A stretch of DNA of 64,000 nucleotides from Mycolicibacterium rufum. GTDB taxonomy: Bacteria; Actinomycetota; Actinomycetes; Mycobacteriales; Mycobacteriaceae. The stretch covers positions 744,001-808,000 of the forward strand of contig NZ_CP092427.2 of NCBI RefSeq assembly GCF_022374875.2. The letters are read 5' to 3'. A program made the translations under genes and the position numbers. Every line of letters starts with the position of its first letter. Within the stretch, counting starts at the first letter, position 1. The notes beneath the pieces are model-generated. The model saw only the letters and a program-made list of their open reading frames with translations, searched no databases and was not told the origin of the DNA. Positions 56,068 to 64,000 of this stretch are shown here, piece after piece.

Positions 56068-56949
56068 CTACAGCGTCGCCGGCCGGATCACGACGACGGA
56101 CCGGGTCCGCCGACCGGCATCTTCGAGCAGCGCCATCACACGGCCGTCGGTCGCGACCGCCGCGTACAGACCGTCGATGCCCGCCGGCGCCAACGGCCTG
56201 CCGTGGCTCGCGTCGACCGCCTCGCTCTCGGTGAGGTCCCGGCGCGGAAACGCCTGCAGGCACGCCTCGTCGAGCGTGTACGACAGGGTCGCCGCCTCGG
56301 CGAGCTGCTCGAGAGTGCGCGCCTGGTCGAGGCCGAACCGGCCGACCCGGGTGCGTCGCAGCGCGACCAGGTGCCCGCCCACGCCGAGCGCGTCGCCGAC
56401 GTCGCGGGCCAGCGCACGGATGTAGGTCCCGCTCGAGCAGTCCACGGCGACGTCCACGTCCACCGTGTCGGCGCCGCGGCGCACCCCCAGCACATCGAAC
56501 CGGTCGATCCGCACCGGCCGGGCGGCCAGCTCGACGGTCTGGCCCTCCCGCACCAACGCATAGGCCCGCTGGCCGGCGACCTTGATCGCGCTGACCGACG
56601 ACGGCACCTGCGCGATGTCGCCCCGCAGCGCCGCAACCGCGTCGCCGATCTGGCCGTCGGTCAGATGTGCCGCCGAAACCGATTGCAGCAGTTCGCCTTC
56701 GGCGTCTTCGGTGGACGTGGCCTGACCGAGTCGGATGGTGGCGGCGTAGCCCTTGTCGGCCGCGGTGAGCAGGCCGAGGATCTTGGTGGCGCGCTCGATG
56801 CCGACCACCAGCACCCCGGTGGCCATCGGGTCCAGCGTGCCGGCGTGCCCGACCTTACGGGTCCCGAACAACCGCCGGCACCGGCCCACCACGTCGTGGC
56901 TCGTCATGCCCGGCGGCTTGTCGACCACGACCAGTCCGGCAGCGGTCAC
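56068..56949 (-). CDS. truB: tRNA pseudouridine(55) synthase TruB
   Basis: A 293-residue enzyme forming the pseudouridine of the T-loop. The catalytic Asp is in [18 protein letters not shown], preceded by [34 protein letters not shown] and the C-terminal PUA-like part complete it. The GTG at 56949 overlaps the stop of pptT (GTGA), hence coupling; the pair is conserved as Rv2793c-Rv2794c. Confidence 0.95.
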   Translation of the reverse strand: MTAAGLVVVDKPPGMTSHDVVGRCRRLFGTRKVGHAGTLDPMATGVLVVGIERATKILGLLTAADKGYAATIRLGQATSTEDAEGELLQSVSAAHLTDGQIGDAVAALRGDIAQVPSSVSAIKVAGQRAYALVREGQTVELAARPVRIDRFDVLGVRRGADTVDVDVAVDCSSGTYIRALARDVGDALGVGGHLVALRRTRVGRFGLDQARTLEQLAEAATLSYTLDEACLQAFPRRDLTESEAVDASHGRPLAPAGIDGLYAAVATDGRVMALLEDAGRRTRSVVVIRPATL

Positions 56950-57623
56950 AACACAATCCCGGTCAACGCGATCCCGTTGCGGACGGCCCACCTCCCGGTC
57001 AGCGACGTCAGCGGCGGTCCCGACACGGCCACCGGATCGATGAGGACCGTCGAGGTGAAGGTGCCCGCCTCACCGGAGGCGTCGACGTCGAAGGTGATGT
57101 GGGCGTCCTCGAACCCCAGCCACCGCCGGGTCAGTGGGAACCACGCCTTGTACGTCGCCTCCTTGGCGCAGAACAGGATCCGGTCCCAGTGCACGCCGGT
57201 CGGCAGGGCGCCCATCTCCGCGCGCTCGACCGGCAGGCTGATGGCGTCGAGCACACCCTTCGGCAGCACGTCGTGCGGTTCGGCGTCGATGCCCACCGAG
57301 CGGACGGCGTCACGGCGGCCGACGACGGCTCCCCGGAAACCCTCGCAGTGGGTCAGGCTGCCGACGATGCCGTCGGGCCAGCACGGTTCGCCCTTCTCTC
57401 CCTTGAGGATCGGCGCCGGATCGGCGCCCAGTTCGACGAGCGCCTGCCGTGCGCAGTACCGCACGGTGACGAACTCGTTGCGCCGCTTGGGCACCGACTT
57501 GGCGATCAGCGGCTCCTCTTCGGGCAGCGGCGCCAATTCGCGCGGGTCCGAATACAGTTCGGCGGCGGCCAGCGCGTCGAGCTCACCGGGCAGCACCCCG
57601 GCGAGCAGCGTCGCCGCGATCAC
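56946..57623 (-). CDS. pptT: 4'-phosphopantetheinyl transferase PptT
   Basis: A 225-residue Sfp-type transferase that activates the carrier domains of mycolate, lipid and siderophore synthases, so it is essential in mycobacteria. The magnesium motif [12 protein letters not shown] and the second motif [15 protein letters not shown] are intact, with [18 protein letters not shown] before them. The GTG at 57623 overlaps the phosphoesterase stop, completing a coupled three-gene operon. This gene pairs with the Rv2795c-type enzyme, whose M. tuberculosis counterpart removes phosphopantetheine (PptH). Confidence 0.96.
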   Translation of the reverse strand: MIAATLLAGVLPGELDALAAAELYSDPRELAPLPEEEPLIAKSVPKRRNEFVTVRYCARQALVELGADPAPILKGEKGEPCWPDGIVGSLTHCEGFRGAVVGRRDAVRSVGIDAEPHDVLPKGVLDAISLPVERAEMGALPTGVHWDRILFCAKEATYKAWFPLTRRWLGFEDAHITFDVDASGEAGTFTSTVLIDPVAVSGPPLTSLTGRWAVRNGIALTGIVL

Positions 57624-58567
57624 GCCCGGTCCCTGATCCGCTGCTGCATCTTCTCGGCGTGGTCGCGCATCTCCTGGGTGATCTGGAAGTGGCCGCCGAA
57701 CTCGTTGAGGTAGCCGGGGCTGTACTGCGGGTCGGGCAGGATCTGGCGAAGCCAGCGGTAGGGCCTGCGGCGTCGCCACTCCCGCGGATAGCCGACCGAC
57801 ACCTCCTCGAAGCGGACCCCGTCATACCAGGTGGTGCGCGGGATGTGCAGATGGCCGTAGACCGAGCACACCGCGTTGTACCGGGTGTGCCAGTCGGCCG
57901 TGGCGGTGGTGCCGCACCACAGCGAGAACTCGGGATAGAACAGCGCATCGCAGGGTTCCCGCACCATCGGGAAGTGATTGACCTGCACGGTCTGGTCCAT
58001 CCAGTCGAGATCTTCGAGTCGCTTGCGCGTGTAGGCGACCCGCTCCCGGCACCAGGCGTCGCGGGTGGCGTACGGCTCGGCGGACAGCAGGTACTCGTCG
58101 GTGGCCACGACGTTGCGGTCCTTGGCGATCGCCAGCCCCTCGGCTTTCGTCCCAGCCCCCTGCGGCAGGAACGAGTAGTCGTACAGCAGGAACATCGGCA
58201 CGATGGTCGCCGGGCCGCCCTCGTCCGTCCACACCGGGAACGGATGTTCGGGGGTGATGACGCCCATCTCGTCGCACATGGTGACCAGGTAGTCGTAGCG
58301 CGCCCGGCCGAAGATCTGCATCGGGTCGCGCGTCGTGGTCCACAACTCGTGATTGCCCGGCACCCAGATGACCTTCGCGAACCGCTTGCGCAGCAGGTCC
58401 AGCGCCCACCGGATCTCGTCGGTGCGCTCGGCGACGTCGCCGGCGACGATCAGCCAGTCGTCCGGCGAAGCGGGGTGCAGCGACTCGGTGACCGGCTTGT
58501 TGCCGGTGTGCCCGGTGTGAAGATCACTGACCGCCCACAGGGTCGGGCGTCGATCCTCGGAACTCAC
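57620..58567 (-). CDS. pptH: metallophosphoesterase (Rv2795c/PptH-like)
   Basis: A 315-residue calcineurin-fold phosphoesterase. The metal ligands lie in AVSDLHTGH, IVAGDVAERTDEI, VPGNHELW and the later VNHFPMV and CSVYGHLHIPRTTW. The M. tuberculosis homologue was shown to hydrolyse phosphopantetheine from carrier proteins, opposing PptT, and loss of it confers resistance to PptT inhibition. Translation is coupled to pptT. This operon thus encodes both attachment and removal of the cofactor. Confidence 0.92.
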   Translation of the reverse strand: MSSEDRRPTLWAVSDLHTGHTGNKPVTESLHPASPDDWLIVAGDVAERTDEIRWALDLLRKRFAKVIWVPGNHELWTTTRDPMQIFGRARYDYLVTMCDEMGVITPEHPFPVWTDEGGPATIVPMFLLYDYSFLPQGAGTKAEGLAIAKDRNVVATDEYLLSAEPYATRDAWCRERVAYTRKRLEDLDWMDQTVQVNHFPMVREPCDALFYPEFSLWCGTTATADWHTRYNAVCSVYGHLHIPRTTWYDGVRFEEVSVGYPREWRRRRPYRWLRQILPDPQYSPGYLNEFGGHFQITQEMRDHAEKMQQRIRDRA

Positions 58568-58707
58568 AACCCGTCAGCCTACCGATCGCTCGGCGCCCGG
58601 GACCGTCCGGCAACTAGAACAGGTTCTAAGTTCTCGCCGTGCGGTGCGGCGCGGCCCGTTACACTCCCGGCAGGGACGCGACGGACGAACCGGGACAAAG
58701 GGGTGCG

Positions 58708-59280
58708 ATGTTCGCCAAGGTGCGACTGCTCTCGGCACTGTGTGCGCTGGTCGCGGCAGTGATCGTGGTGTGGCAGGCCCAGCCCGACGCGCGTGTCGGC
58801 ACCGGGGCCGTCGAGCTGAGGTCGACCGACGCCCCGATGACCACCATCAAGTCCCCCGTGCTCGATCTCACCGATCCGAGCCCCTTCGATCCGTGCCGCG
58901 ACATCCCCTTCGATGTGGTGCAGCGCATCGGTCTGGCGTTCACCCCACCGGACCCCGAGGACAGCCTGCGGTGCCGCTACGACGCCGGCAACTACCAGAT
59001 GGCGGTCGAGGCGTTCGTGTGGCGCACCTACGAGCAGACGCTGCCGCCCGACGCCGTCGAACTCGACATCGACGGCCACCGCGCGGCGCAGTACTGGATC
59101 ATGAAGCCGACGGATTGGAACAACCGCTGGTGGATCACCTGCATGATCGCGTTCAAGACCAGCTACGGCCTGATCCAGCAGTCGCTGTTCTACTCGCCGA
59201 TCTACTCCGAGCCCGACCCGGACTGCATGCAGACCAACCTGCAGCGCGCCCATGAGCTCGCGCCGTTCTACAAGTACTGA
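58708..59280 (+). CDS. exported DUF3558-type protein
   Basis: A 190-residue protein with an N-terminal hydrophobic segment (residues 6-26, LLSALCALVAAVIVVW) without a lipobox, probably a signal anchor. The mature part starts with DLTDPSPFDPCRDIPFDVVQ, the DPC signature of the DUF3558 family of mycobacterial lipoproteins (LppV kin), and has Cys pairs (DPC, LRCRYD, ITCM, PDCMQ). ATG 58708 has an AAAGGGG site, better than the longer frame from 58639. Function unknown; envelope location likely. Confidence 0.8.
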   Translation: MFAKVRLLSALCALVAAVIVVWQAQPDARVGTGAVELRSTDAPMTTIKSPVLDLTDPSPFDPCRDIPFDVVQRIGLAFTPPDPEDSLRCRYDAGNYQMAVEAFVWRTYEQTLPPDAVELDIDGHRAAQYWIMKPTDWNNRWWITCMIAFKTSYGLIQQSLFYSPIYSEPDPDCMQTNLQRAHELAPFYKY

Positions 59281-59297
59281 CCGCTAACCTCGCAGGC

Positions 59298-60929
59298 GTG
59301 ACCGTCCAGCACCTCCTGATGCGCGGGCTCTCGAGCCTGCTGCACACTCCCCCGCCGACCACCGAGGTCGATGTCCACCGCGGCCTGAAGGTTCCGATGC
59401 GCGACGGCGTCGACCTGCTCGCCGACCACTACGCACCCCGGTCCGGCACACCGGCGGGCACCCTTCTGGTGCGTGGCCCCTACGGCCGCCGCTGGCCGTT
59501 CGCCGCGGTGTTCGGCGAGGTGTACGCCGCCCGCGGCTACCACGTGCTGCTGCAGAGCGTGCGCGGCACCTTCGGCTCTGGCGGGGACTTCGACCCGATG
59601 GTCCACGAGATCGACGACGGCGCCGACACCGTGGCGTGGCTGCGGGAGCAGCCCTGGTTCACCGGCTCGTTCGGCACCGTCGGGCTGTCCTATCTCGGCT
59701 TCACCCAGTGGGCGCTGCTGACCGATCCGCCGCCGGAACTCAAGGCCGCGGTGATCACCGTCGGACCGCACGACGTCCGCGGACCGCGCTGGGGGCACAA
59801 CTCCTTCGGCCTCAACGACTTCCTCGGCTGGAGCGATCTGGTCGCCCATCAGGAGGATCCGCGCCGGCTGCGTGTCCTGCTGCGGCAGCTGCGGGCGCAG
59901 AAGTCGGTGACCGCGGCGTCACACGCCCTGCCGCTGGGCGAGGCCAGTCGCGCGATGCTGGGCAACGGGGCGCCGTGGTTCGAGTCGTGGCTCGAGCACC
60001 CGCACGGCGACGACCCGTTCTGGGAGCGCATGCATCTGCGCGAGGCGCTGGAACGCACCGAGATCCCCGTGCTGCTGCTCAGCGGATGGCAGGACCTCTT
60101 CCTCGAGCAGACCCTCGAGCAGTACGGCCGGCTGCACGACCGCGGCGTCGACGTCGCGATGACGATCGGGCCGTGGACGCACTCGCACATGATGACCACG
60201 GCAGCCCCCACGGCCATCCGGGAATCCCTGGACTGGCTCGGCTCGCATCTGCAGGGCACACCCTCGGCGCGGACCGCGCCGGTCCGCATCCACGTCCGGG
60301 GGGACGGCTGGCTGGATCTGCCGAGCTGGCCGCCCGCGATGCCCGAACGCGTGCTCCACCTCAACCCGGGCGGCCGGCTCGCCGACACCGCGACCCCCGG
60401 CAGCGCCACCGCGACGTTCGTCTACAACCCGGCCGACCCGACGCCGACCATCGGCGGCCGGCTGCTGTCCCCCGTCGGCGGCTACCGCGACGACACCGCA
60501 CTGGCACGCCGCGCCGACGTGCTCACCTTCACCGGGGACCCGTTACCCGCCGACCTGTGCGTCGTGGGGGTCCCGACGGTGGAGCTCGCCCACGCCTGCG
60601 CCACCCCGCACAACGACCTGTTCGTCCGGATCAGTCAGGTCGACGCGCAGGGCGGCTCCCGCAACGTCAGCGACGGCTACGTGGCGGCGGCGCCGGACTC
60701 CGGCAAGGTGCGCGTCGAACTGGACGCGGTCGCGCACATCTTCCCCGCCGGGTCCCGCATCCGGGTGCTCGTGGCGGGCGGCTCGCATCCGCGGTTCGTC
60801 CGCAACCTCGGCACCGGTGACCCCCTCAGCAGCGGCACGCGGGTGGCGACCCAGCGGCACACGATCACGCTCGGCGCGGAGTCCCGACTGGTGCTGCCCG
60901 CGGGACCGCGCCCCCCGTCAGCCGACTGA
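59298..60929 (+). CDS. CocE/NonD-family hydrolase (Rv2800-like)
   Basis: A 543-residue serine hydrolase of the X-Pro dipeptidyl-peptidase/cocaine-esterase type. An alpha/beta core (about 30-300) has GLKVPMRDGVDLLADHY, the nucleophile region GTVGLSYLGFTQWA (Ser), Asp in LLSGWQDLF and His in GPWTHSHMM. The C-terminal beta-sandwich (330-540) is the jelly-roll of the family. The natural ester or peptide substrate is unknown. The GTG start gives the full family N-terminus. It converges with the DUF1802 gene, overlapping 12 bases. Confidence 0.92.
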   Translation: MTVQHLLMRGLSSLLHTPPPTTEVDVHRGLKVPMRDGVDLLADHYAPRSGTPAGTLLVRGPYGRRWPFAAVFGEVYAARGYHVLLQSVRGTFGSGGDFDPMVHEIDDGADTVAWLREQPWFTGSFGTVGLSYLGFTQWALLTDPPPELKAAVITVGPHDVRGPRWGHNSFGLNDFLGWSDLVAHQEDPRRLRVLLRQLRAQKSVTAASHALPLGEASRAMLGNGAPWFESWLEHPHGDDPFWERMHLREALERTEIPVLLLSGWQDLFLEQTLEQYGRLHDRGVDVAMTIGPWTHSHMMTTAAPTAIRESLDWLGSHLQGTPSARTAPVRIHVRGDGWLDLPSWPPAMPERVLHLNPGGRLADTATPGSATATFVYNPADPTPTIGGRLLSPVGGYRDDTALARRADVLTFTGDPLPADLCVVGVPTVELAHACATPHNDLFVRISQVDAQGGSRNVSDGYVAAAPDSGKVRVELDAVAHIFPAGSRIRVLVAGGSHPRFVRNLGTGDPLSSGTRVATQRHTITLGAESRLVLPAGPRPPSAD

Positions 60930-61490
60930 GCGGCGCACCTCGGCGGCGATGTCGGCCAGCACCGCGGCGTCGTGCACCGGAGTCCCCCACTGCGGCGCGA
61001 CCGGCAATGTCACCCAACTGGTGCAGCCCCGGTATTCGGGGGTGCGCACCAGAGCGACCGGCTCGCGCAGCGGGACCGCCGAGACCACGAGCACGGTCAG
61101 CCGGTGCCGGGGCCGGAAGTCGAGCCGGTCCTCACGCACCGACGCCGCCGTCCAGATATGGTGTCGCGCAATGTTTTCCAAGCCTTCGACGCGGTCGACC
61201 TCGACGGCGTCGACGACGTACGCCCCGGCGCGCACCACGATCTCGGTGTCGGTGCTGTCGGGGGCGGCGCGCGCGACGAGGTCGCGATGCTCGGGCCGGA
61301 CCCGCTCGAGGTGGCTGTGCGCGACGGTCGGGAACAGCAGGAAGCGCGAGGTCATGACCTCGGGGGCCACCTCGAAGCGCTTCTCCCCGATGCCGCCTTT
61401 GCGCAGCAGCACGGTCTGCCTGCCGTCGAGCAGCGCGTGCACAGCGGCGCTCCACTCCTTGAGCGCCGGCGTGGTCAGCGTCGCGGTCAC
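60918..61490 (-). CDS. DUF1802 protein
   Basis: A 190-residue protein with the DUF1802 pattern: LKEWSAAVHALLDGRQTVLLRKGGIGEKRFEV, LFPTVAHSHLERVRP and a C-terminal half rich in beta strands (RHRLTVLVVSAVPLREPVAL). The family is widespread and uncharacterised; some members look nuclease-related. The GTG at 61490 overlaps the stop of the DUF2277 gene (GTGA), so the two are coupled. Confidence 0.82.
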   Translation of the reverse strand: MTATLTTPALKEWSAAVHALLDGRQTVLLRKGGIGEKRFEVAPEVMTSRFLLFPTVAHSHLERVRPEHRDLVARAAPDSTDTEIVVRAGAYVVDAVEVDRVEGLENIARHHIWTAASVREDRLDFRPRHRLTVLVVSAVPLREPVALVRTPEYRGCTSWVTLPVAPQWGTPVHDAAVLADIAAEVRRSVG

Positions 61491-61753
61491 GTCCGGGACA
61501 GTCGCGCGCGCACCTCGGGGCGACGCAGCGGCGGAACGGTTTTCGGCGGCTGTCGACGCGGCTGCAGGCCGGTGAGCAGCCGCTGGGTGGTGGCGGTCAC
61601 CTCGGCGACCGCGGCCTCGAACGCGTCGACGTTGGCCCCGGAGGGGCGGGTGATTCCGCTGACCTTGCGGACGTACTGGCGGGCCGCCGCCTCGATCTCC
61701 TCGTCGGTGGCGGCCGGCTCCAGACCCCGCAACTCGGTGATGTTTCGGCACAT
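61487..61753 (-). CDS. DUF2277 protein
   Basis: An 88-residue protein beginning MCRNITELRGLEPAATDEEI, the exact form of the DUF2277 family, followed by AARQYVRKVSGI and a basic Pro/Arg tail. The invariant start MCRNI makes the family call secure though the function is unknown. It is divergent from echA16 (46 bases) and coupled to DUF1802. Confidence 0.9.
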   Translation of the reverse strand: MCRNITELRGLEPAATDEEIEAAARQYVRKVSGITRPSGANVDAFEAAVAEVTATTQRLLTGLQPRRQPPKTVPPLRRPEVRARLSRT

Positions 61754-61798
61754 GACCTCCACGATAGGCGCGGCCCGGGTGGCCGATACGGTGAGCGC

Positions 61799-62560
61799 AT
61801 GACCAACGCCTCGGACGTTCTGCTGATCGACACCCGCGACCGCATCCGGACGCTGACGCTGAACCGGCCCGCCGCCCGCAACGCGCTCTCGGCGGAGCTG
61901 CGCAGCCGGTTCTACGGCGCGCTGCGCGAGGCGGAGACCGACGACGCGGTCGACGTCGTGATCGTCACGGGCACCGACCCGGTGTTCTGCGCGGGCCTGG
62001 ACCTCAAGGAGCTCGGGAACACCACCGAGCTGCCCGACATCTCGCCGAAGTGGCCGCCGATGTCCAAGCCGGTGATCGGCGCGATCAACGGCGCGGCGGT
62101 GACGGGTGGGCTGGAGATCGCGCTCTACTGCGACATCCTGATCGCCTCGGAGAACGCCCGCTTCGCCGACACCCACGCCCGGGTGGGGCTGCTGCCGACG
62201 TGGGGTCTGTCGGTGCGGCTGCCGCAGAAGGTCGGCGTCGGCATGGCCCGGCGGATGAGCATGACCGGCGACTACCTGTCGGCCGAAGAGGCGCTGCGCA
62301 CCGGACTGGTGACCCAGGTGGTGCCGCACGACCAGCTGCTCGACACCGCGCGGCAGATCGCGACATCGATAGTCGGCAACAACCAGAAGGCCGTCCGCGC
62401 GCTGATGACGTCGTATCACCTGATCGACGACGCGCAGAACAGCGGCGCACTGTGGCTGGAGGCGGCCTCGGCGCGGGAGTGGATGAAGAGCACGTCGGGC
62501 GACGACATCGCGGCCAGCCGCGGCGCGGTGATGGAACGCGGCCGCACCCAGGTGCGCTGA
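61799..62560 (+). CDS. echA16: enoyl-CoA hydratase/isomerase EchA16
   Basis: A 253-residue crotonase-fold enzyme. The oxyanion loops are FCAGLDLKELG and INGAAVTGGLEIALYCD; the catalytic-position residues vary in this family, and here PTWGLSVRLPQ replaces the usual PE-type acid of hydratases, so the exact reaction is uncertain. The whole length follows EchA16 (Rv2831), including ARFADTHARVGLLPTWG. It probably works in fatty-acid or polyketide-like CoA metabolism. Confidence 0.9.
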   Translation: MTNASDVLLIDTRDRIRTLTLNRPAARNALSAELRSRFYGALREAETDDAVDVVIVTGTDPVFCAGLDLKELGNTTELPDISPKWPPMSKPVIGAINGAAVTGGLEIALYCDILIASENARFADTHARVGLLPTWGLSVRLPQKVGVGMARRMSMTGDYLSAEEALRTGLVTQVVPHDQLLDTARQIATSIVGNNQKAVRALMTSYHLIDDAQNSGALWLEAASAREWMKSTSGDDIAASRGAVMERGRTQVR

Positions 62561-62609
62561 CGGCACGCGCCGCGAGTGCGCGAACCTTGACATCTCGCAC
62601 AGCCGGGGC

Positions 62610-63236
62610 ATGGTCGATGGGGTGAGTGCGCATCCGCTTCCGGTCAACCATCACGCCGATCACCCCGGCTTCTCGGGAGTCACCGGCGCCGTGATGGCGT
62701 GGCTGTTCCTGCTCATGGGACGCGACACCGCCCGGCTGGCCGCCGACGTGTCGGGCATCGGCCCGTCGGACGTCGTCGTCGACATCGGTTGCGGCGCAGG
62801 CAATGCCGCCCGTGCGGCAGCCCGGCGCGGGGCCCGTGTCACCGGTGTCGACCCGTCGCCGACCATGCTGCGGGTCGCCCGCACGGCCACGCGCGGCCTG
62901 CCCGCGCTCACCTGGGCGCAGGGCGGGGCCGAATCGCTGCCGGTCCCGGAGGGATCCGCGACCGCCGTGTGGGCGCTGGCCACCGTGCATCACTGGCGCG
63001 ACGTCGACGCGGCGCTGCGCGAGATCGTCCGCGTGCTGGCGCCCGGCGGACGCCTGCTCGCGCTCGAGCGGCAGGTGCAGCCGGACGCGACGGGCTTCGC
63101 CAGCCACGGATGGACCCGGCAGCAAGCGGATTCGTTCGCCGCGCTGTGCCGTTCGGCGGGCATGGTCGACGTCGAGGTAGCCGAACACCGGGCGGGGCGC
63201 CGCGACCTGTGGGCGGTCACCGCGACGCACGCGTGA
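62610..63236 (+). CDS. class I SAM-dependent methyltransferase
   Basis: A 208-residue Methyltransf_11-type protein. SAM loop VVDIGCGAGNAARAAA, acidic strand end GVDPSPTMLR, and VLAPGGRLLALERQV. Residues 27-36 (GAVMAWLFLL) near the N-terminus are hydrophobic, so it may touch the membrane. An internal GTG at 62622 is an alternative start. The substrate is unknown. It lies 49 bases after echA16 and converges with dinF. Confidence 0.85.
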   Translation: MVDGVSAHPLPVNHHADHPGFSGVTGAVMAWLFLLMGRDTARLAADVSGIGPSDVVVDIGCGAGNAARAAARRGARVTGVDPSPTMLRVARTATRGLPALTWAQGGAESLPVPEGSATAVWALATVHHWRDVDAALREIVRVLAPGGRLLALERQVQPDATGFASHGWTRQQADSFAALCRSAGMVDVEVAEHRAGRRDLWAVTATHA

Positions 63237-63260
63237 GCGTGCTCGCGGGCGTGAGCGCGA

Positions 63261-64000
63261 TCAGCGGGTGCCGGGGATCAGCCAGCGTCCTGACAGCGCC
63301 CGCCAGCCGACGAACACCAGGCGCAGCACCATGAACGTGCTCAGCCCCGACCAGATGCCCAGCAACCCCCACCCGAACGCCAACGACAGCCAGATCAGCG
63401 GCAGGAAGCCGACGAGCGCACTGACCAGCGTCGCGGTCCGCATGAACCGGGCGTCGCCGGCCCCGAGCAGCACCCCGTCCAGCGCGAACACCACCCCCGC
63501 GACCGGCAGTTGGGCCACCAGGAACCACCAGGGCACGCCGATCTCGTCGAGCACGCTGCGGTCATCGGTGAACACCGCGGGCAGCACCGACGACCCGAGG
63601 GCGAACGTGGCGGCCAGCACCGCGCCTGCCACCGCGGAGAACAGCGTCACCCGCCACGCCACCGACTTGGCGTGGGCGAGCTGACCCGCCCCGAGCGCCG
63701 CGCCGACCAGCGACTGCGCCGCGATCGCGAGCGAATCGAGCACCAGCGCAAGGAAATTCCACAGCTGCAGTACCACCTGGTGGGCCGCCACCGCCGCCGC
63801 GCCGAACCGGGCCGCGACCGCGCCGGCGGAGATGAAGCACGCCTGGAACGCCATCGTGCGCACCACCAGGTCCCGGCCCATCACCAGCTGGGCGCGCAGC
63901 ACCACGGGCCGCAGGCGCAGCGGCACCTGCTCGACGAACAGCGCCCGGAAGAACAGCACGGCCGCCAGCCACTGACCGATCACGTTGGCCACCGCCGAAC
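63261..64000 (-). CDS. dinF: MATE-family efflux protein DinF, C-terminal part
   Basis: The last 246 or so residues of a MATE-type cation-coupled transporter; the 5' part lies beyond the right edge. About six membrane helices remain, with QLWNFLALVLDSLAIAAQSL (the conserved P/Q-rich helix 7 region) and LVGAALGAGQLAHAK. The synteny with Rv2836c and its place before rbfA/nrnA-type genes supports the name. The substrate is unknown. Confidence 0.9.
   Translation of the reverse strand, partial: SAVANVIGQWLAAVLFFRALFVEQVPLRLRPVVLRAQLVMGRDLVVRTMAFQACFISAGAVAARFGAAAVAAHQVVLQLWNFLALVLDSLAIAAQSLVGAALGAGQLAHAKSVAWRVTLFSAVAGAVLAATFALGSSVLPAVFTDDRSVLDEIGVPWWFLVAQLPVAGVVFALDGVLLGAGDARFMRTATLVSALVGFLPLIWLSLAFGWGLLGIWSGLSTFMVLRLVFVGWRALSGRWLIPGTR

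Overview
This window is chromosomal DNA from a fast-growing mycobacterium, most likely Mycolicibacterium. It is uniformly GC-rich, uses many GTG starts, and follows the gene order of the M. tuberculosis Rv2738c to Rv2836c backbone (recalled from memory): DUF3046, glycosyltransferase, ephG-like, pspM, pspA, clgR, pgsA3, argA, ftsK, the Rv2749-2751 trio, RNase J, dapA, thyX, dfrA, thyA, dapB, ald, pepR, gpsI, rpsO, ribF, mntR, truB, pptT, echA16, dinF. I saw no tRNA, rRNA, CRISPR array or intact insertion sequence, and no stretch above 300 bases without a gene.

Bases 1-9900 begin with a DUF6390-like gene that may be the end of another hydrogenase cluster lying outside the window. Then come the envelope-stress genes clgR-pspA-pspM with a SigE-type promoter, then pncC-pgsA3, argA and ftsK. 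Bases 9900-13600 hold a monooxygenase/mycofactocin-type SDR/methyltransferase operon and two paralogous orphan response regulators with eroded receiver sites. Bases 13500-28000 carry RNase J, dapA, thyX, a GntR/peptidase/permease module, a diguanylate cyclase, a YcaQ-like protein, dfrA and thyA, and a dapB operon.

The accessory heart is bases 27750-45054, inserted between dapB and aldR/ald. It is a complete [NiFe]-hydrogenase locus of the mycobacterial Huc type (group 2a, high-affinity H2 oxidation). One minus-strand operon of nine genes runs hucM-like, hucS, hucL, maturation protease, a 65-residue protein, a TPR protein, a NifU-Rieske fusion, an NHL-repeat protein and a 277-residue unknown. 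Most downstream junctions overlap by 4 bases. A divergent AraC-type regulator follows, then hypF-hypC-hypD-hypE on the minus strand and hypA-hypB on the plus strand. Together these supply the structural subunits, a candidate membrane stalk, a candidate electron carrier and the whole NiFe-cofactor assembly line. A 13E12-type HNH gene and a small secreted-protein gene sit at the dapB edge.

Bases 45000-64000 return to backbone: aldR/ald, a class A beta-lactamase overlapping pepR, gpsI, rpsO, ribF/mntR, truB-pptT-phosphoesterase, a DUF3558 protein, a CocE-type hydrolase, DUF1802-DUF2277, echA16, and the 3' part of dinF running off the right edge.

The best candidates for new biology are the uncharacterised huc accessory genes, the adjacent AraC regulator, the degenerate response-regulator pair, and several palindromes in divergent promoter regions. 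All family assignments are by eye; no database search was run.
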